Shown: positions 20,337-37,290 of the stretch, in pieces
Layout of the letters: each line of letters begins with the position of its first letter
Numbering within the stretch: position 1 is the stretch's first letter
Assembly (NCBI GenBank): GCA_009746045.1
Contig: RPFO01000310.1
Span: 25,001-63,500, forward strand
Direction: 5' to 3'
Length of the DNA: 38,500 nucleotides
Source: Mesostigma viride
Taxonomy: Eukaryota > Streptophyta > Mesostigmatophyceae > Mesostigmatales > Mesostigmataceae
The notes under the pieces: model-generated
Databases searched by the model: none
What the model saw: only the letters and a program-made list of their open reading frames with translations
Told to the model about the DNA's origin: nothing
Made by a program: the position numbers and the translations under genes

Positions 20337-20788
20337 TACCAGACACGACAACCGATCGCGCGTTCCCGAAATTGATATCGATGGGGGGGACTACCAAAAA
20401 GCCGGTCGCCATAACAGAACGTTTCAAGCTATGACAAAATAAGCCAGCTTAGCATTGACGCAAACCTGGCTGAGATGCATCTAAGTAAAAATAGCCGCAT
20501 CCCACACGACATCTTGAGACTTGAAGTAAAGCTTACCACCCTGGGATTCTTCCATACAATTTCCATCTCCGGTAGATGGGGGAGTGCCATCATGAATCAG
20601 GAGCGCTGAATTTTCCCGTCCGACAACTTTTGCGTGGCAATCTCAAGAATACAACACGCCAAGTTACGATAGCTTCGTAAACCTTCGTAAAGGCTTTGGC
20701 GCCATTACAGTAGAGTGCTGTAGCAATCGTGGCCTATCGTAGTACAGTAGAGTGCTTATGCGAAATGGTCATCACGTGCTCACGCAAT
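20337..20788. other. Upstream region of LACTB2, no gene
   Basis: No reading frame or RNA gene recognised. It ends with the 8-bp sequence CACGCAAT that is duplicated around the adjacent hAT-type element. Confidence 0.4.
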
Positions 20789-21453
20789 TAGGGTTGTACC
20801 GAATAGTGTTCCGAATACCGAATATCCCCCGAATACCGAACCGAACACCGAATATGTTCAGTATACGGCGAACGGTCTGTCCGTCTGAACATATTCGGTA
20901 TCGGTATCGGGAGGCAAGCTCTACTTCCGAATATGTTCGGTATCGAAATCGGGACACCCTACTATTCGACGAATATATTCGTAGTTCCGAATATCGAATA
21001 GTAGTACCCCTACTAGCGGGCGGCGCAGCCTCCAGCCTCCACTCACCAGCTGGCGCGGTCATGCCTCCGCCGACTCAGAGTTAGGCCAACGCCCAAAAGC
21101 TGAATGCACTATGCAGGGAAGGCAACTGTGTGTGTGTGTGATACAAAAATTAAATTAAAATTTTAATTTAATTTAATTTAATTTAATTTGAATAAGTCTC
21201 ATTAATATAATTGATACAAGTTGTCTACCTAATACGTTGTAGTGAAATTAGTAGCTACTGTCGTCATTATTCGATCGGCGTCCGAATAGTTCGGAGAACT
21301 ATTCGGTGTTCGATTCGGGAAGGGCCCTTCAGCTCCGAACATATTCGGTATCGGTATCGGGAGGCTCCAAATATATTCGGCATCGGGTTCGGGGCACCCC
21401 CCTGGTCCGAGTATCCGATTCGGCAAGCCAAAACGCTATTCGGTACAACCCTA
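20789..21453. mobile_element. hAT-type non-autonomous transposon (665 bp) with perfect 8-bp target duplication
   Basis: Terminal inverted repeats TAGGGTTGTACCGAATAG and CTATTCGGTACAACCCTA match over 18 bases. CACGCAAT flanks both ends (20781-20788 and 21454-21461). An 8-bp duplication and a (C/T)A-x-x-G start define the hAT superfamily. The interior is full of subterminal CCGAATA / TTCGGTAT motifs in both orientations. One of them, ATTCGGTATCGGTATCGGGA, occurs near 20897 and 21342. The centre is (TTTAA)n. No transposase frame. It lies in the divergent spacer between LACTB2 and GBSS. Confidence 0.92.
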
Positions 21454-21461
21454 CACGCAAT

Positions 21462-22426
21462 TGAACGTCGACAAGCGTGACAGGTGACAATTTAACACGG
21501 CACGGCCACTAGCAAGGCGCGGCGCGGCACTGCCTGTGATGCCAGGGTAACTGTCGACGGACACGGCGCGGCGCGATGCCCACGCGGATGCCATCGTACG
21601 CGAGGCCTCGGCTTTGCCAAGCTGCCCGGGAACAGGCCATCTGGGATCCCTGCTTCTCTCGCCCCACACGGACTTGGCCCGGGACCTTCGATCGAGTCCT
21701 GTCACATTCCGGCTTGTCGCGTCGCAGCGCGCAGCGAGCGAGTTCACTTTGAAAAGCTCACGTAAACGTTGCAAATCATGCCATGTGGCGTGACGTGACT
21801 AGCGTTTAGGCTGGGGTCGTAACGGGATGCAAGGTTGGATTGCTTGGATACGGAAATAGCACTATTGCTCATGTTCAGACGTGAAATGAGCGGCCAGGTG
21901 ATAGAAATGGGTACGATCTGACGTACGATCATACCGCGAATTTCTGGCTGGTAATTTGCCCGTCCAAATGGATGGTGACAGTTGTTGCCAACTGGTCGCG
22001 GGTTTTTGCACTGCCAGCGAGGTTTGTAACAGCACGCGAGGGCGCTTCCCCCTGGATGAGTTACAGGAGTCTACGGACGACAAAGTCAAGGGAAATGACC
22101 CGCACTAAGGGTCCCAATACCGTGCGATTGGCTACTTGCGCGGGAGTTTCAATGGAAACGGAAGTGGCCAGCGTGGCACGTTCGATGGACACGAGGGCGA
22201 CAGCTTGGCAATGACAGCCAGCTCGGCACTTATTCGCATCCTACCTGGCGCACCTCGTGGCCTCGAGTCGCAAAGAAAGGATTTAGCACTGGGTAAGGTT
22301 TGGGCATCGATAGGTTCCACAGCCTCAAGGCTTCCACTAGTGAAAGCCAGCAGCAACCCGAGGAATTCATCCTCCATTAACCCAAATAAACTCAATTCCT
22401 CCCTTGATTTTGATTTAATTTCAATC
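21462..22426 (+). promoter_or_regulatory. GBSS upstream region (promoter and 5' UTR, inferred)
   Basis: No gene is visible between the hAT-type element and the GBSS start. The frame of GBSS stays open upstream to about 22136 without an in-frame ATG that would give a better transit peptide. The last 60 bases before the ATG are A/T-rich (GATTTTGATTTAATTTC), as expected for a 5' leader. No TATA box can be assigned with confidence. Confidence 0.4.
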
Positions 22427-24570
22427 ATGGCTGCTGCCGTCGCTTTTTCCTCCAAGGTGGTTGTGCCCTCCTCGGTCGCCGTGTCCGCGTCCACGAAGAC
22501 CTCCCGTGGCGCCTCGGCCCGCGTGAATGCCGCCCCTAAGGCTATCCCTGCCTTCCAGGGCCTGAAGGCTAGCGTCTTCAACAACAAGCTTAGCGTGTCC
22601 GCGATTGAGTCGCTGATGGGAGACGCTCTGCGCGCGAGGAAGTGTGGGGTGGCCCAGGCCAGCCGCGTCAACACCACCATGGCCATGAAGGGCATGAACA
22701 TCGTCTTCGTGTCGTCGGAGGTGTCCCCGTGGTCCAAGACCGGTGGCCTTGGTGATGTGCTCGGAGGTCTGCCAGCTGCCCTGGCGGCCCGTGGCCACCG
22801 TGTCATGACCATCGCCCCTCGTTATGATCAGTACCGTGATGCCTGGGACACGGAGCAGACCGTCAGCGTGCCCGTCGGCGAGGGCGTCGAGAACGTTCGT
22901 TTCTTCCACACCTACAAGCGTGGTGTGGACCGTGTCTTTGTCGACCACCCGCTCTTCCTGGCCAAGGTGTGGGGAAAGACCGGCAGCAAGATCTATGGTG
23001 AGACCACCGGTACCGACTACGAGGACAACCAGATGCGCTTCAGCCTGTTCTGCCAGGCCGCCATTGAGGCGCCCCGCCGCCTGGACCTGAAGAGCTCCGA
23101 CACCTGGTCGGGCCCGTACGGCGAGGACATCATCTTCGTCGCCAACGACTGGCACTCCGCTCTGGTCCCTGTCTACCTGAAGCACAAGTACCAGCCCGCG
23201 GGCATGTACAAGAACGCCAAGGTGAGCGGCATTTCCAAGCCTTTCTGGTCCACTCCCCCCCCCTCCCCCTTTCAAAGCCCTCTTGTTTTCGGCTGTTGAA
23301 GTCTTATTTGGTTGAAGAACTTTTTCCTTGCCTGTTCACTTTTATCTTTGCCTATAGATGTCAACACACAGCCAGTTTGCCACGATACCTGCTTTCTTTC
23401 CCCACACTTTTTCCCTGAAGCTGACTTGATTCATTTTTTCTTACTTTCCTTCTCCTCGCCCCCCCTCCCCCCCCCCCCCCCCCCCCCCTCTGGCAGGTCG
23501 CCCTGTGCACCCACAACATCGCCTACCAGGGCCGCTTCGCCCGTGACGACTTCAGCCGCCTCAACTTGCCTGCCTATGTGCTCAAGGATTTCGCGTTCGA
23601 GGATGGCTACAGCAAGCCCGTCAAGGGACCCAAGATCAACTGGCTCAAGGCTGGCTTCCTGAACGCCGACCTCAACCTGACCGTGTCGCCCAACTACGCG
23701 ACGGAGATGGTCTCTGGCCCGGCCCTCGGCGTCGAGCTCGACAACGTGATCAAGCAGGTGGGGGGCATGCGCGGCATCATCAACGGGATGGACGTCCAGG
23801 AGTGGGACCCGATGGCCGACAAGTTCCTCGACATCAAGTACGACGCGACCACCATCTCCAAGAAGTCCATCCTCAAGGAGGCGCTCCAGGCCGAGGTCGG
23901 GCTCCCCGTGGACCCCAAGGCGCCCCTGTTTGCCTTCATCGGTCGGCTTGAGGAGCAGAAGGGCTCGGATATCCTGGAGGAGGCCATCCCCAAGATCGTT
24001 GCCGCTTGCCCTAAGGCCCAGATCGTGGTCCTCGGCACGGGCAAGAAGTCCCTGGAGAAGCCCCTGGAGAAGCTCGAGGACACCTTCCCGGACAACTGCC
24101 GCGGCATCATCCGCTTTGACACCGCGCTCGCCCACCTCATGACGGCCGGTGCCGACTTCATGCTCGTCCCGTCCCGCTTCGAGCCGTGCGGCCTCATCCA
24201 GCTGCACGCCATGCGTTATGGTACGGTCCCCGTCGTGGCCTCTACGGGCGGTCTGGTCGACACTGTTGTCGAGGGCACCACCGGCTACCAGATGGGCGCG
24301 ATGGATGTCGACTGCGAGGCGGTCGACCCCAAGGACGTTGCCAAGGTGGTCGAAGGCGTCAAGCGCGCGGTGGCGGACTTCGGCACGCCCAAGTTTGACC
24401 GCATGCGCCAGAACTGCATGGCCCAGGACCTGTCCTGGAAGGGCCCCTCGCTCGCGTGGGAGGAGACGCTGCTCCAGCTGGCTACCTCGCGCGTGACGAT
24501 TGGGTCCAAGGGACTCGGCTCCGGGGATGAGATCGGGCCCAAGGCCAAGGAGAACGTCGCCACCCCCTAA
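22427..24570 (+). CDS. GBSS: Granule-bound starch synthase, plastid, complete, two exons
   Basis: Exons 22427-23221 and 23497-24570 join in phase 0 (donor AAG/GTGAGC, acceptor GGCAG) and encode 622 residues. GBSS transfers glucose from ADP-glucose to growing amylose inside the starch granule (glycosyltransferase family 5). Residues 1 to about 85 are Ala/Ser/Val/Lys-rich and fit a plastid transit peptide, after which the mature start [18 protein letters not shown] follows. The ADP-glucose motif KTGGLGDV is at 104-111, NDWHSALVP lies at the end of exon 1, and STGGLVDTV is at 514-522. The C-terminus [11 protein letters not shown] matches the land-plant GBSSI ending and lacks the long extension known from Chlamydomonas. 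Codons favour C or G in third position. The ATG chosen begins MAAAVAFSS; the frame is open further upstream but without ATG context. Confidence 0.95.
23461..23490 (+). repeat. C homopolymer forming the GBSS intron pyrimidine tract
   Basis: Twenty-eight of 30 bases are C, ending six bases before the acceptor AG at 23495-23496. It replaces the usual mixed C/U tract. Confidence 0.9.
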
Positions 24571-25977
24571 ACGGCTTTCCACCGGCATCTGCCCCTCCCC
24601 CCCTTGTGTGATATTACCCCCGTGCCTAGTTAAAGAGATGCGCTTATTGGACAGTGGTTCCGCCGGTCTCGCTCGCGGTCGGGCTTCCGGCCCGTTTTCG
24701 GGGGGTGACCCCCCGGCCAGGGTGGGGCCGAGGTCAACCCGAGATCCGAGTGGACCCCGGCCGGATGGATTCCCGGCACTTATTTGCAGTGATCTGGGGT
24801 TTGTTTCCCAGCTTGATGGGGGGGGCTAAGGATCCTTTTGGGGTATCCGAGAGTGGCGCTGCCTGGCTGCGTGGCCCTCGCAGAGTTAAGGCAAGGATGT
24901 GAAACAGAGAACCATGGGGTGCCTCGTTGTGAAACTGTCCTGCACTGCCGATGTTGTTGGCTGCCCCACTGTATTTCGTGGGACGGCTAGCTTGCAAGGC
25001 AGGCATACAAGGGTCGGGGGTCGTACCCATTGTCGGCCCGGCCATGGGACAGTCCTTTGGCATTGGATGTAAATATGATCCCAACCAATGACACGGTGAA
25101 TTCACATCGGCCATTTTTATTAGGGTGGAGAGGGGGGCAGCGGGGCCTCCTTGATACTGAGGAGTGCTACTTGCCTTGCGGGGGGGTGTCAGGGGCCAGC
25201 CTGCGTCGTGGCAGCCTTGATCAAGGTAGTCCACATACATACTGTAAACCACGACCCATGCTTTGGACGACATGGGGAGTATCAGTCAACACAGTCCAAC
25301 AGTAAAACTATTTGAAACAAATAAATTTTGGTCAAATTCTTAGGAAAATGGGAACATTAATTGGGAAAATGGGAACCATGCATTTGTCAAATTATTGTTA
25401 ACGACCTAAACTAATGATATAGTTAAATGTCATCTGCACACACACACATGAATGCACATGCACATTATAGCTGATGACAGACTCAACAATAAGCCTATGC
25501 AACCAATATAGACGCTTTACTGCAGGGGGAACAACAGTTGTCTCATGCGTAGCGGGGGTGTAGGCCTGTGCTCAGTATTTTGCACGTCTATGCCTGCCAT
25601 CTTGCGCATTTGACACGATTCCATCCCATACCATCTCCATCTCACTATTGACCCCCGCTTAGCAGCAGCAGCTGCCGTGACCTGTGGCCGGAATACCTCG
25701 ATCCGCCACAAGCAAGATCCCCAGAAGCCCTTATAAGGTCTACTGGAGGGGCGGGGACATGACGATCATGACCACAAGATGTCCAGACGCCCCCTGCGAG
25801 TTAGATTAGCCATTTACCATTAGTTGGTAGTCATTGTCGCCATTTAGCCACTGTTGCCAAGAATGAGCCTTGCCATCATACCTGGCCACCTGCTGCCACG
25901 TGCATGCAATTACACTCATGCGCTCGGTAGATCGACAACTAGCCATACCCTTAAATTTACAGCCTAGCAACAACTCA
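24571..25977. other. GBSS 3' region, no further gene
   Basis: The first 250 bp are G/C-rich and may be the GBSS 3' UTR. The green-algal polyadenylation motif TGTAA occurs near 25070 (GGATGTAAATATG), 500 bp past the stop, but assignment is a guess. The rest is AT-rich to mixed with no recognisable gene, RNA or repeat apart from GGGAAAATGGGAAC doublets near 25350. Confidence 0.4.
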
Positions 25978-26251
25978 GCCAGCCATGCTACGTCCATCGC
26001 TTCGCTCAGCTTGCTTGCCCACGCTCTCCTTGTCATGCTATGCTCATTTCATGCCGGTCTTATTGCACCCACAGAATGTGCCGGATCGTTTAATCGTATC
26101 CGATTACTGCTGTGGCATGCCTCTGGCATGAAGGAAAGGGGGCGTCTCTGCGCCTTTTCCTGCTGTGCATATACAGGGATTTAAAGCACTTCGGTGCTCC
26201 GTGACTCCCCAACAGGAGCACGTGTTTTCATTGATTTATAAATTAATTAAT
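25978..26251 (+). mobile_element. Retroelement 3' end, family 'C', plus-strand copy
   Basis: Matches 11763-12070 (opposite strand) in order along about 270 bp, from CAGCCATGCTACGTCC to the stem GTGCTCC-GTGACTCCCCAACA-GGAGCAC. It is followed by a degraded tail TTGATTTATAAATTAATTAA. Immediately downstream (26283) is a 27-bp piece of repeat 'E'. Confidence 0.7.
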
Positions 26252-26518
26252 CTCACTAACGATCTGAAAAAGTACCTAATGTCAAGGAGACAACCAGCGC
26301 AGGCCAGAAATGTGGCCAGTGGCGGGTGGGGATGATGCAGGCTTCTCTCTTAAAACTGGCACAGCGGCAATGAAACAAATTGTCCATTACTCACTACATG
26401 CCTCCTTGGCTTGGCCATGGTTCATTCACTTGCCTTAACGATACAACTACCAGGCTACTGTGGCATGTTGTTGGGGTCACTGACCACTAGGCCGTGCATA
26501 GATGGCCTCTATAGGCTA

Positions 26519-26818
26519 GAAGAGGACATGAGGGGCTCCGGCCTCTCCGTGATATGGAAAAAGATGCAGAACAACGCCATCTGGGCCCAGGTGGTAGAGG
26601 ACAACGATCCCCCCCCAGTGGGGAAGAGGCGCGTCACCCACCATGGGAAGAACGCCCGGCGTGACCGCTAGAACTTGGCTTGCTACGTGGCATGTCCCTT
26701 GGTTTGCTACTTCAGGCATTAGGTAGATAGAATAGAACTGGAAGACTTGGTTGTTCATCCACCCATCCATGGGGGTTAATACTCCGTGACTCCCCGATGG
26801 GAGCACGTGTTTAACTAA
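26519..26818 (+). mobile_element. 5'-truncated LINE: intact end of ORF2, 3' UTR and hairpin
   Basis: Encodes EEDMRGSGLSVIWKKM, then NNAIWAQVVEDNDPPPVGK and a basic tail, ending at TAG 26671. This is the unbroken version of the frame seen at 3078. About 105 bp further is the stem-loop ACTCC-GTGACTCCCCGAT-GGGAGCACGTG, then TTTAACTAATG. The element ends only 27 bp from the CSL4 stop codon on the other strand. Confidence 0.65.
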
Positions 26819-26844
26819 TGGCCTGTACACCCCGCCCTCTTAGG

Positions 26845-33034
<6,190 letters not shown>

Positions 33035-33671
33035 CGCGGAATGAAACTCTGATAATTGGTCTACCGGTACAAAGACAGGCTTTCAAATTTCATGGTAGCA
33101 AGCAGCCTCAGAAAAGATAAGTAATGGGCAAAGGCAAGGCACAACAGGCTTTGAAGAGCAAGGGCCCTACGCCACGCTCACGGACAACGCCACACCTGGG
33201 GGATTGGAAACGGAAATCGGGTTTGGGACGGGACGATGTTAACTTGCAGCATAAGACTGACACCAATTCCTGGTATGCGCTTCGCGCTATTACGTAAAAT
33301 GCATGGCGCCAGCACGCCGCTTGTTGCTCGTATCAAGGCTGCTCACCGTTGTAGTTTGCATGAAAAGGTATTCCGCCATGTCTGCGGAGTGCGGATTGCT
33401 GCCGTTGTTAGGCTTCTGCTGACATATTTTCAGGAGAGACAACAAATAATTCTGTCACACATTATAGTTGACTGCTTCGATTCCAGTCAATTCCAGCTGC
33501 CACGTGTTTACGTCGATGGTAAAACTCCCCGCGTTTTTGGCTGGCACCGAAATCCCCATTCCCCAAACGGTAAGGCAGAAGGTGCCACGTTGACAATATC
33601 GTCGCCAAGGGAACTAGGTACAGTAGCATAGTTTGCAGGCTGAGTCGCACACGACGACCATTCTTGCAGGC
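33035..33671. promoter_or_regulatory. Divergent spacer between CSL4 and the aldo/keto reductase (shared promoter region, inferred)
   Basis: The two start codons face away from each other across 637 bp. No gene is visible between them. No TATA box or other element can be assigned with confidence, so this is positional inference only. Confidence 0.4.
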
Positions 33672-35208
33672 ATGGCTGCCTTGCCATGTGCATGGCCTGC
33701 TGGGCTAGCGAACAAGTGCCTCTCTGTCGCAGCTTCCGCTCCGCAGCGCCCCAATATACAGAAGGCCTGCCGTGCTGGTGCATTCAAGGTCATGGCTGCT
33801 AGCGAGATCCCGATGCGGAGAGTTGGCAACCTGGATGTGCCTGCCATTTTGATTGGGATGTGGCAGGTAATGTCCTAGTGTTGCTCTAACGATATCGAAT
33901 TGCCGTGGAGGTGCCTCGGGCACTCTGTGTCTGTTGAAGGTTATGGTCTTAGGTCAGGTGCCCACTGGCCTCTACATCCTCCGTTGTGCGTATGTGGACG
34001 GCCTGTGTATCGGAGACACCGAACTTATCGAAGGCAATCTGCTTGATGACTTACTTTCACGTATACATCAGACCCGCAATCCAGGAGTAGTTTGCATCGT
34101 TGCTGCGGGTCAAGCCTTGCAATACGGAAGGTAGAACCGTGGCAGAGGGTGTTGCGTTAACCAACTTCACGCCCTCTTGCAGGTTCAAAAGATGTCTTAA
34201 TTAAGAAGTCGTTTCCCCTTTTGAAGTACCGCCGAACCTGTCAATTCTGCACGACCTCATGATTACCCGTTTCGGATGGTCCAAGTCCAACTTGGCACCG
34301 TTCTACCGCTACTGCGTCCTATGTCAGTGCTGCACAGTCGTGCAGAACGGACGACGCGACTGTACTGTGATGCCATCGCTTGCTGACGGTGCGCAGTGGC
34401 CTACCATCGGGGCACCTTTAGATGCTGCCACCATGCTTTGTGAACAGCAGGCGAAAAGTTAGAGGACCTATGATGTGAAAGCTTGATATGCAATTCTAGA
34501 ACCGCTGCCTTTGAAAGCAGCTGCTTGTGCACTGATCGGCAAGGCAGGTGACTTAGTTTGCCTCACAATATAGCTACAGTTTCCCTTGTTGTAGGCGACA
34601 ATCATAGTATGATACAATATGACGCAGGATAGCCCATGCATACACGTGCAGCATCCGGTAAGGGATATTTTAATGACGTGTAAATAAGTGTAATTGAGCG
34701 CAAGAAAGGGGACAGGCAGGTTGGTCTCATAATTTTGGGCAACCCATCTTGACCGCTTGGCTCCATCCAACCACCCATCTCTTTCTAAAATTCCTTTCTG
34801 AAATGGATTCCTTCAGGAATTCCATTGCAAAAAGAGTATGCGTCTGTCTCCGTGCTTGTCGTTTGTTGGCCTTCTGATTGGCGCTTGACCTACATGGCCC
34901 TCCTTTGTGGCCCTCGGTTGACCCTCGGCCAGCCCTCCCGTTTACTCTTGATCAGCCCTGTAATCGTCACCCCACTCGCTGCACTGGTGCTGGCAGCCTG
35001 GGTTTGTGGTGGGGCTAAGGGATCCCTCGGATGAGCTGACTAGCCCATGCCTATCCTTGTGCTGTCTGCTTTCCGCTGTGGGCAATCAACCACATCTATC
35101 CACGCCAGGTCAGCGGTGGCCACGGCCAGATCGACCGCAACCGGGCGGTGGCCGAGATGTTCAATTACGTCGACGCGGGATTCACCTGCTTCGACATGGC
35201 GGACCACT
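33672..35208 (+). CDS. Aldo/keto reductase, plastid-targeted type, first two exons only
   Basis: Exon 1, 33672-33866 (65 codons, donor CAG/GTAATG), and exon 2, 35109-35208 (33 codons plus one base, donor CACT/GTACGT), join in phase 0. The first 50 or so residues are Ala/Arg/Lys-rich and fit an organelle transit peptide. Then come MRRVGNLDVPAILIGMWQ and VSGGHGQIDRNRAVAEMFNY followed by VDAGFTCFDMADHY. G-x-W-x-x-S-G-G-x-G-x-I-D and D-A-G-x-T-x-F-D-x-A-D-x-Y are the first beta-strand region and the catalytic Asp/Tyr motif of the aldo/keto reductase fold. The family uses NAD(P)H to reduce carbonyls; the substrate here is unknown. The remaining barrel strands must lie beyond intron 2, which contains a 1.5-kb transposon; no later exon is recognisable before 38500. 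The gene is divergent from CSL4. Confidence 0.8.
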
Positions 35209-35606
35209 GTACGTTTTTTGGTGACGTTGGAACACACGCACACATGTCCATGGTCGAGTGAGCACGCGCACATGTCGGTGGCGGAGTGAACAGACGGCTT
35301 GCCTGTGACAGGGCTTTGGCTTCACCTGCTTCGACCTGCGTTGACGACCATATGCGTGTAGTGACATGTATAGTGACCACAGAACACATACATGGCTATG
35401 TTATAGTAACCTTTTGGCGTGCTTTTGACCCGGCTATGGCATCACTTGTTTCAACATGGTGGACCTCTGTATGTAGCAGGTGAACTACAGTGACCACGGA
35501 GCATGTATGGTGTCTATGGTTTAGTAATTTGACTCCCCGGCACCAGCAATCACTGCTTGGACAGGGAGGGGCGCTGTACGTAAATTGTGTTACAGTGACA
35601 ATGGAA
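35175..35606 (+). repeat. ~110-bp tandem copies of the aldo/keto reductase exon 2 end plus 5' splice site
   Basis: The exon end TTCACCTGCTTCGACATGG...CACT/GTACGT is followed in the intron by TTCACCTGCTTCGACCTGCG (35327), ATCACTTGTTTCAACATGGT with CTCTGTATGT (35440) and ATCACTGCTTGGACAGGG with GCTGTACGT (35549). Each copy is followed by AGTGACCAC(A/G)GA-CATG-like sequence. About 35 bases of each unit derive from coding sequence, now intronic. Confidence 0.85.
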
Positions 35607-37109
35607 CAGTGTTTTTAGTAAGGGTTTTTGGCACGCGTCAGTCGGCTGACGCGCCGCCGTTGGCGGCGCGTCAGACGGCTGACACGCCGCCGTTGGCGGC
35701 GCGTCGGACGGCTGACACGCCGCCGTTGGCGGCGCGTCAGCCCATAGCAGTTGGGGCGGGGCCCAGCTAGGGCCTCCATATAAGGCGGAACTACCCTCAG
35801 GCCTCAAGTAATGAACCGGGGGATGGGGGGTGGGGCACTCACATTATAGTTACCCTAAGGGCAACAAAACTTTTAACAAGATATCTTTTATTATCAAAAT
35901 GAGCTTGAGATTTCAATGGTAAGTGATTGGTACTTGATGCATCAAGCTCAAACAAAAGCTAGCACGTCTGGATGTGTATAAAACAAGAGCCCTTAGCTAC
36001 GGATTATAAGACAAACTGTCTAGCCTCTGGATCCATTGTTGTCAAGACTCAAGACAGGTACCAGCGCTGACTGCACCTCCCGGGGCTTGTGCCTCTAGCC
36101 TCACCGCTAGCCACTACCACTCAGTCAGTATAGCTCCAACTTATCATCCTCGGTTGACCTTTTCCTCTTGTTCCGCCTTTCTAGTTCCCTCACGGCCTTG
36201 GTTACATCGACGAGAGCGGGACTACTGGGTCCTGCCCCGTCGGCGGTTTGCCTCTTCAAAATATGACGAAATCGCAACCGAATGAACCTTTTAAGGAATC
36301 CGCCTCCTTTCGACCCCATGGCCAGGTGTGCCCAAAGCCCAAAACCTCGCTGAAGATCCGCGAGTCAGGTACAAGGCAATGTAATGCAGAAATACGAAAA
36401 AATGTTGCGTAGACTTACGGATAGGCCGCTGAGGTTGATCAACGAATTTTATTTCCTAACGGGCCTCAGCATGATACCTAAACCGATGCAACCGGCAGGT
36501 TGAAAGAAAAGTAGAAAACGCTCCTACGAAATAGCAGCTGCTATTAAAATGCATCCATCGTAAGTTTACGTATGCTTTGCTTACAAAGTATCCGCTAGCG
36601 CTGCGATGGCTATCGCCACCTCGGTGGCTGCACCAAATAATTATGTTGTCACGCGTTGGCAAGCCAGGCAGACGGGCCGGCAGGTCTTAGCATACAGGTA
36701 CAGTAATAAGAGGTAATAAGAGCCCAAGTCACGTTCCAGAGGTGAGAGGCTCCACACGGCCAATTAGTGCGGCCCACATTTCAGTCACAATCAGTTTCAG
36801 TCAGTACACGAAAATCTCAAGTACGATTCGGTGGGCCTGGATGGGCTTCTACATAAAACTATGTACGAAAAGTACATATAGGCGCGGCGAATAGAGGTTG
36901 ACGCGGCGAACCTGTGGCCACAGGCACATGACGCGACAGGACTTGGTGCACGTCAGACGACCGACGCGAAGCCCAAATTTACGCGTCAGTCGCCAGACGC
37001 GCGGCCTAAATTTACGCGTCAGCCGGCTGACGCGCGGGGTAAAATTCCTGACGCGTAAGAGCTGGCGCGTCAGCCCGCTGACGCATGCGTCACGTTACTA
37101 AAAACACTG
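35607..37109. mobile_element. hAT-type transposon (1.5 kb) with perfect 8-bp duplication, inside the aldo/keto reductase intron 2
   Basis: Ends are CAGTGTTTTTAGTAA and its complement TTACTAAAAACACTG (15 bp). CAATGGAA flanks both sides (35599-35606 and 37110-37117). Subterminal regions are dense in GCGTCAG / CTGACGC motifs on both sides. The left side has a 33-bp tandem repeat (35640-35745) containing the palindrome CGCCGCCGTTGGCGGCG; the right side (36950-37090) has dispersed copies. Such motifs are typical transposase-binding sites. A 64-codon minus-strand frame at 36319-36125 ends in a basic/acidic stretch (LERRNKRKRSTEDDK) but is too short to name. No full transposase. Confidence 0.9.
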
Positions 37110-37117
37110 CAATGGAA

Positions 37118-37290
37118 CGAATGCAGCCACCCAAAAGGTCTCGGATGATCTAACGCACAGTATTGTGGGTAGACCATTTTATGTACCAGGTTTTTTAGTG
37201 ACCACTTCGCAATATGGTTCACAGAGTGACCACTAGGCCTTATGGTTTACCCAGTGACCACTTGGCAATATAACTTACGTGATTGCTATT
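37118..37290 (+). repeat. Continuation of the splice-site array beyond the transposon, with 38-bp sub-repeats
   Basis: After the second CAATGGAA the intron resumes with a degraded copy (GTGGGTAGACCATTTTATGTACC compares with GTGGACCTCTGTATGTAGC). Three units of AGTGACCACTTCGCAATATGG type follow. This shows the transposon entered a pre-existing repeat. Confidence 0.6.

Noticed and set aside
22136-22426. N-terminal extension of GBSS
   Set aside because: The frame is open, but no in-frame ATG gives a better start, and the composition is not that of a transit peptide; MAAAVAFSS at 22427 is a typical plastid start.
23431-24588. A 385-codon open frame antisense to GBSS exon 2, and a 284-codon one antisense to exon 1
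   Set aside because: Both are mirror images of a G/C-rich coding sequence with strong third-position bias; GBSS on the plus strand has full family identity.
33934-34462. Small plus-strand genes inside aldo/keto reductase intron 1
   Set aside because: Two frames of about 66 codons lie within the intron and show no family resemblance.
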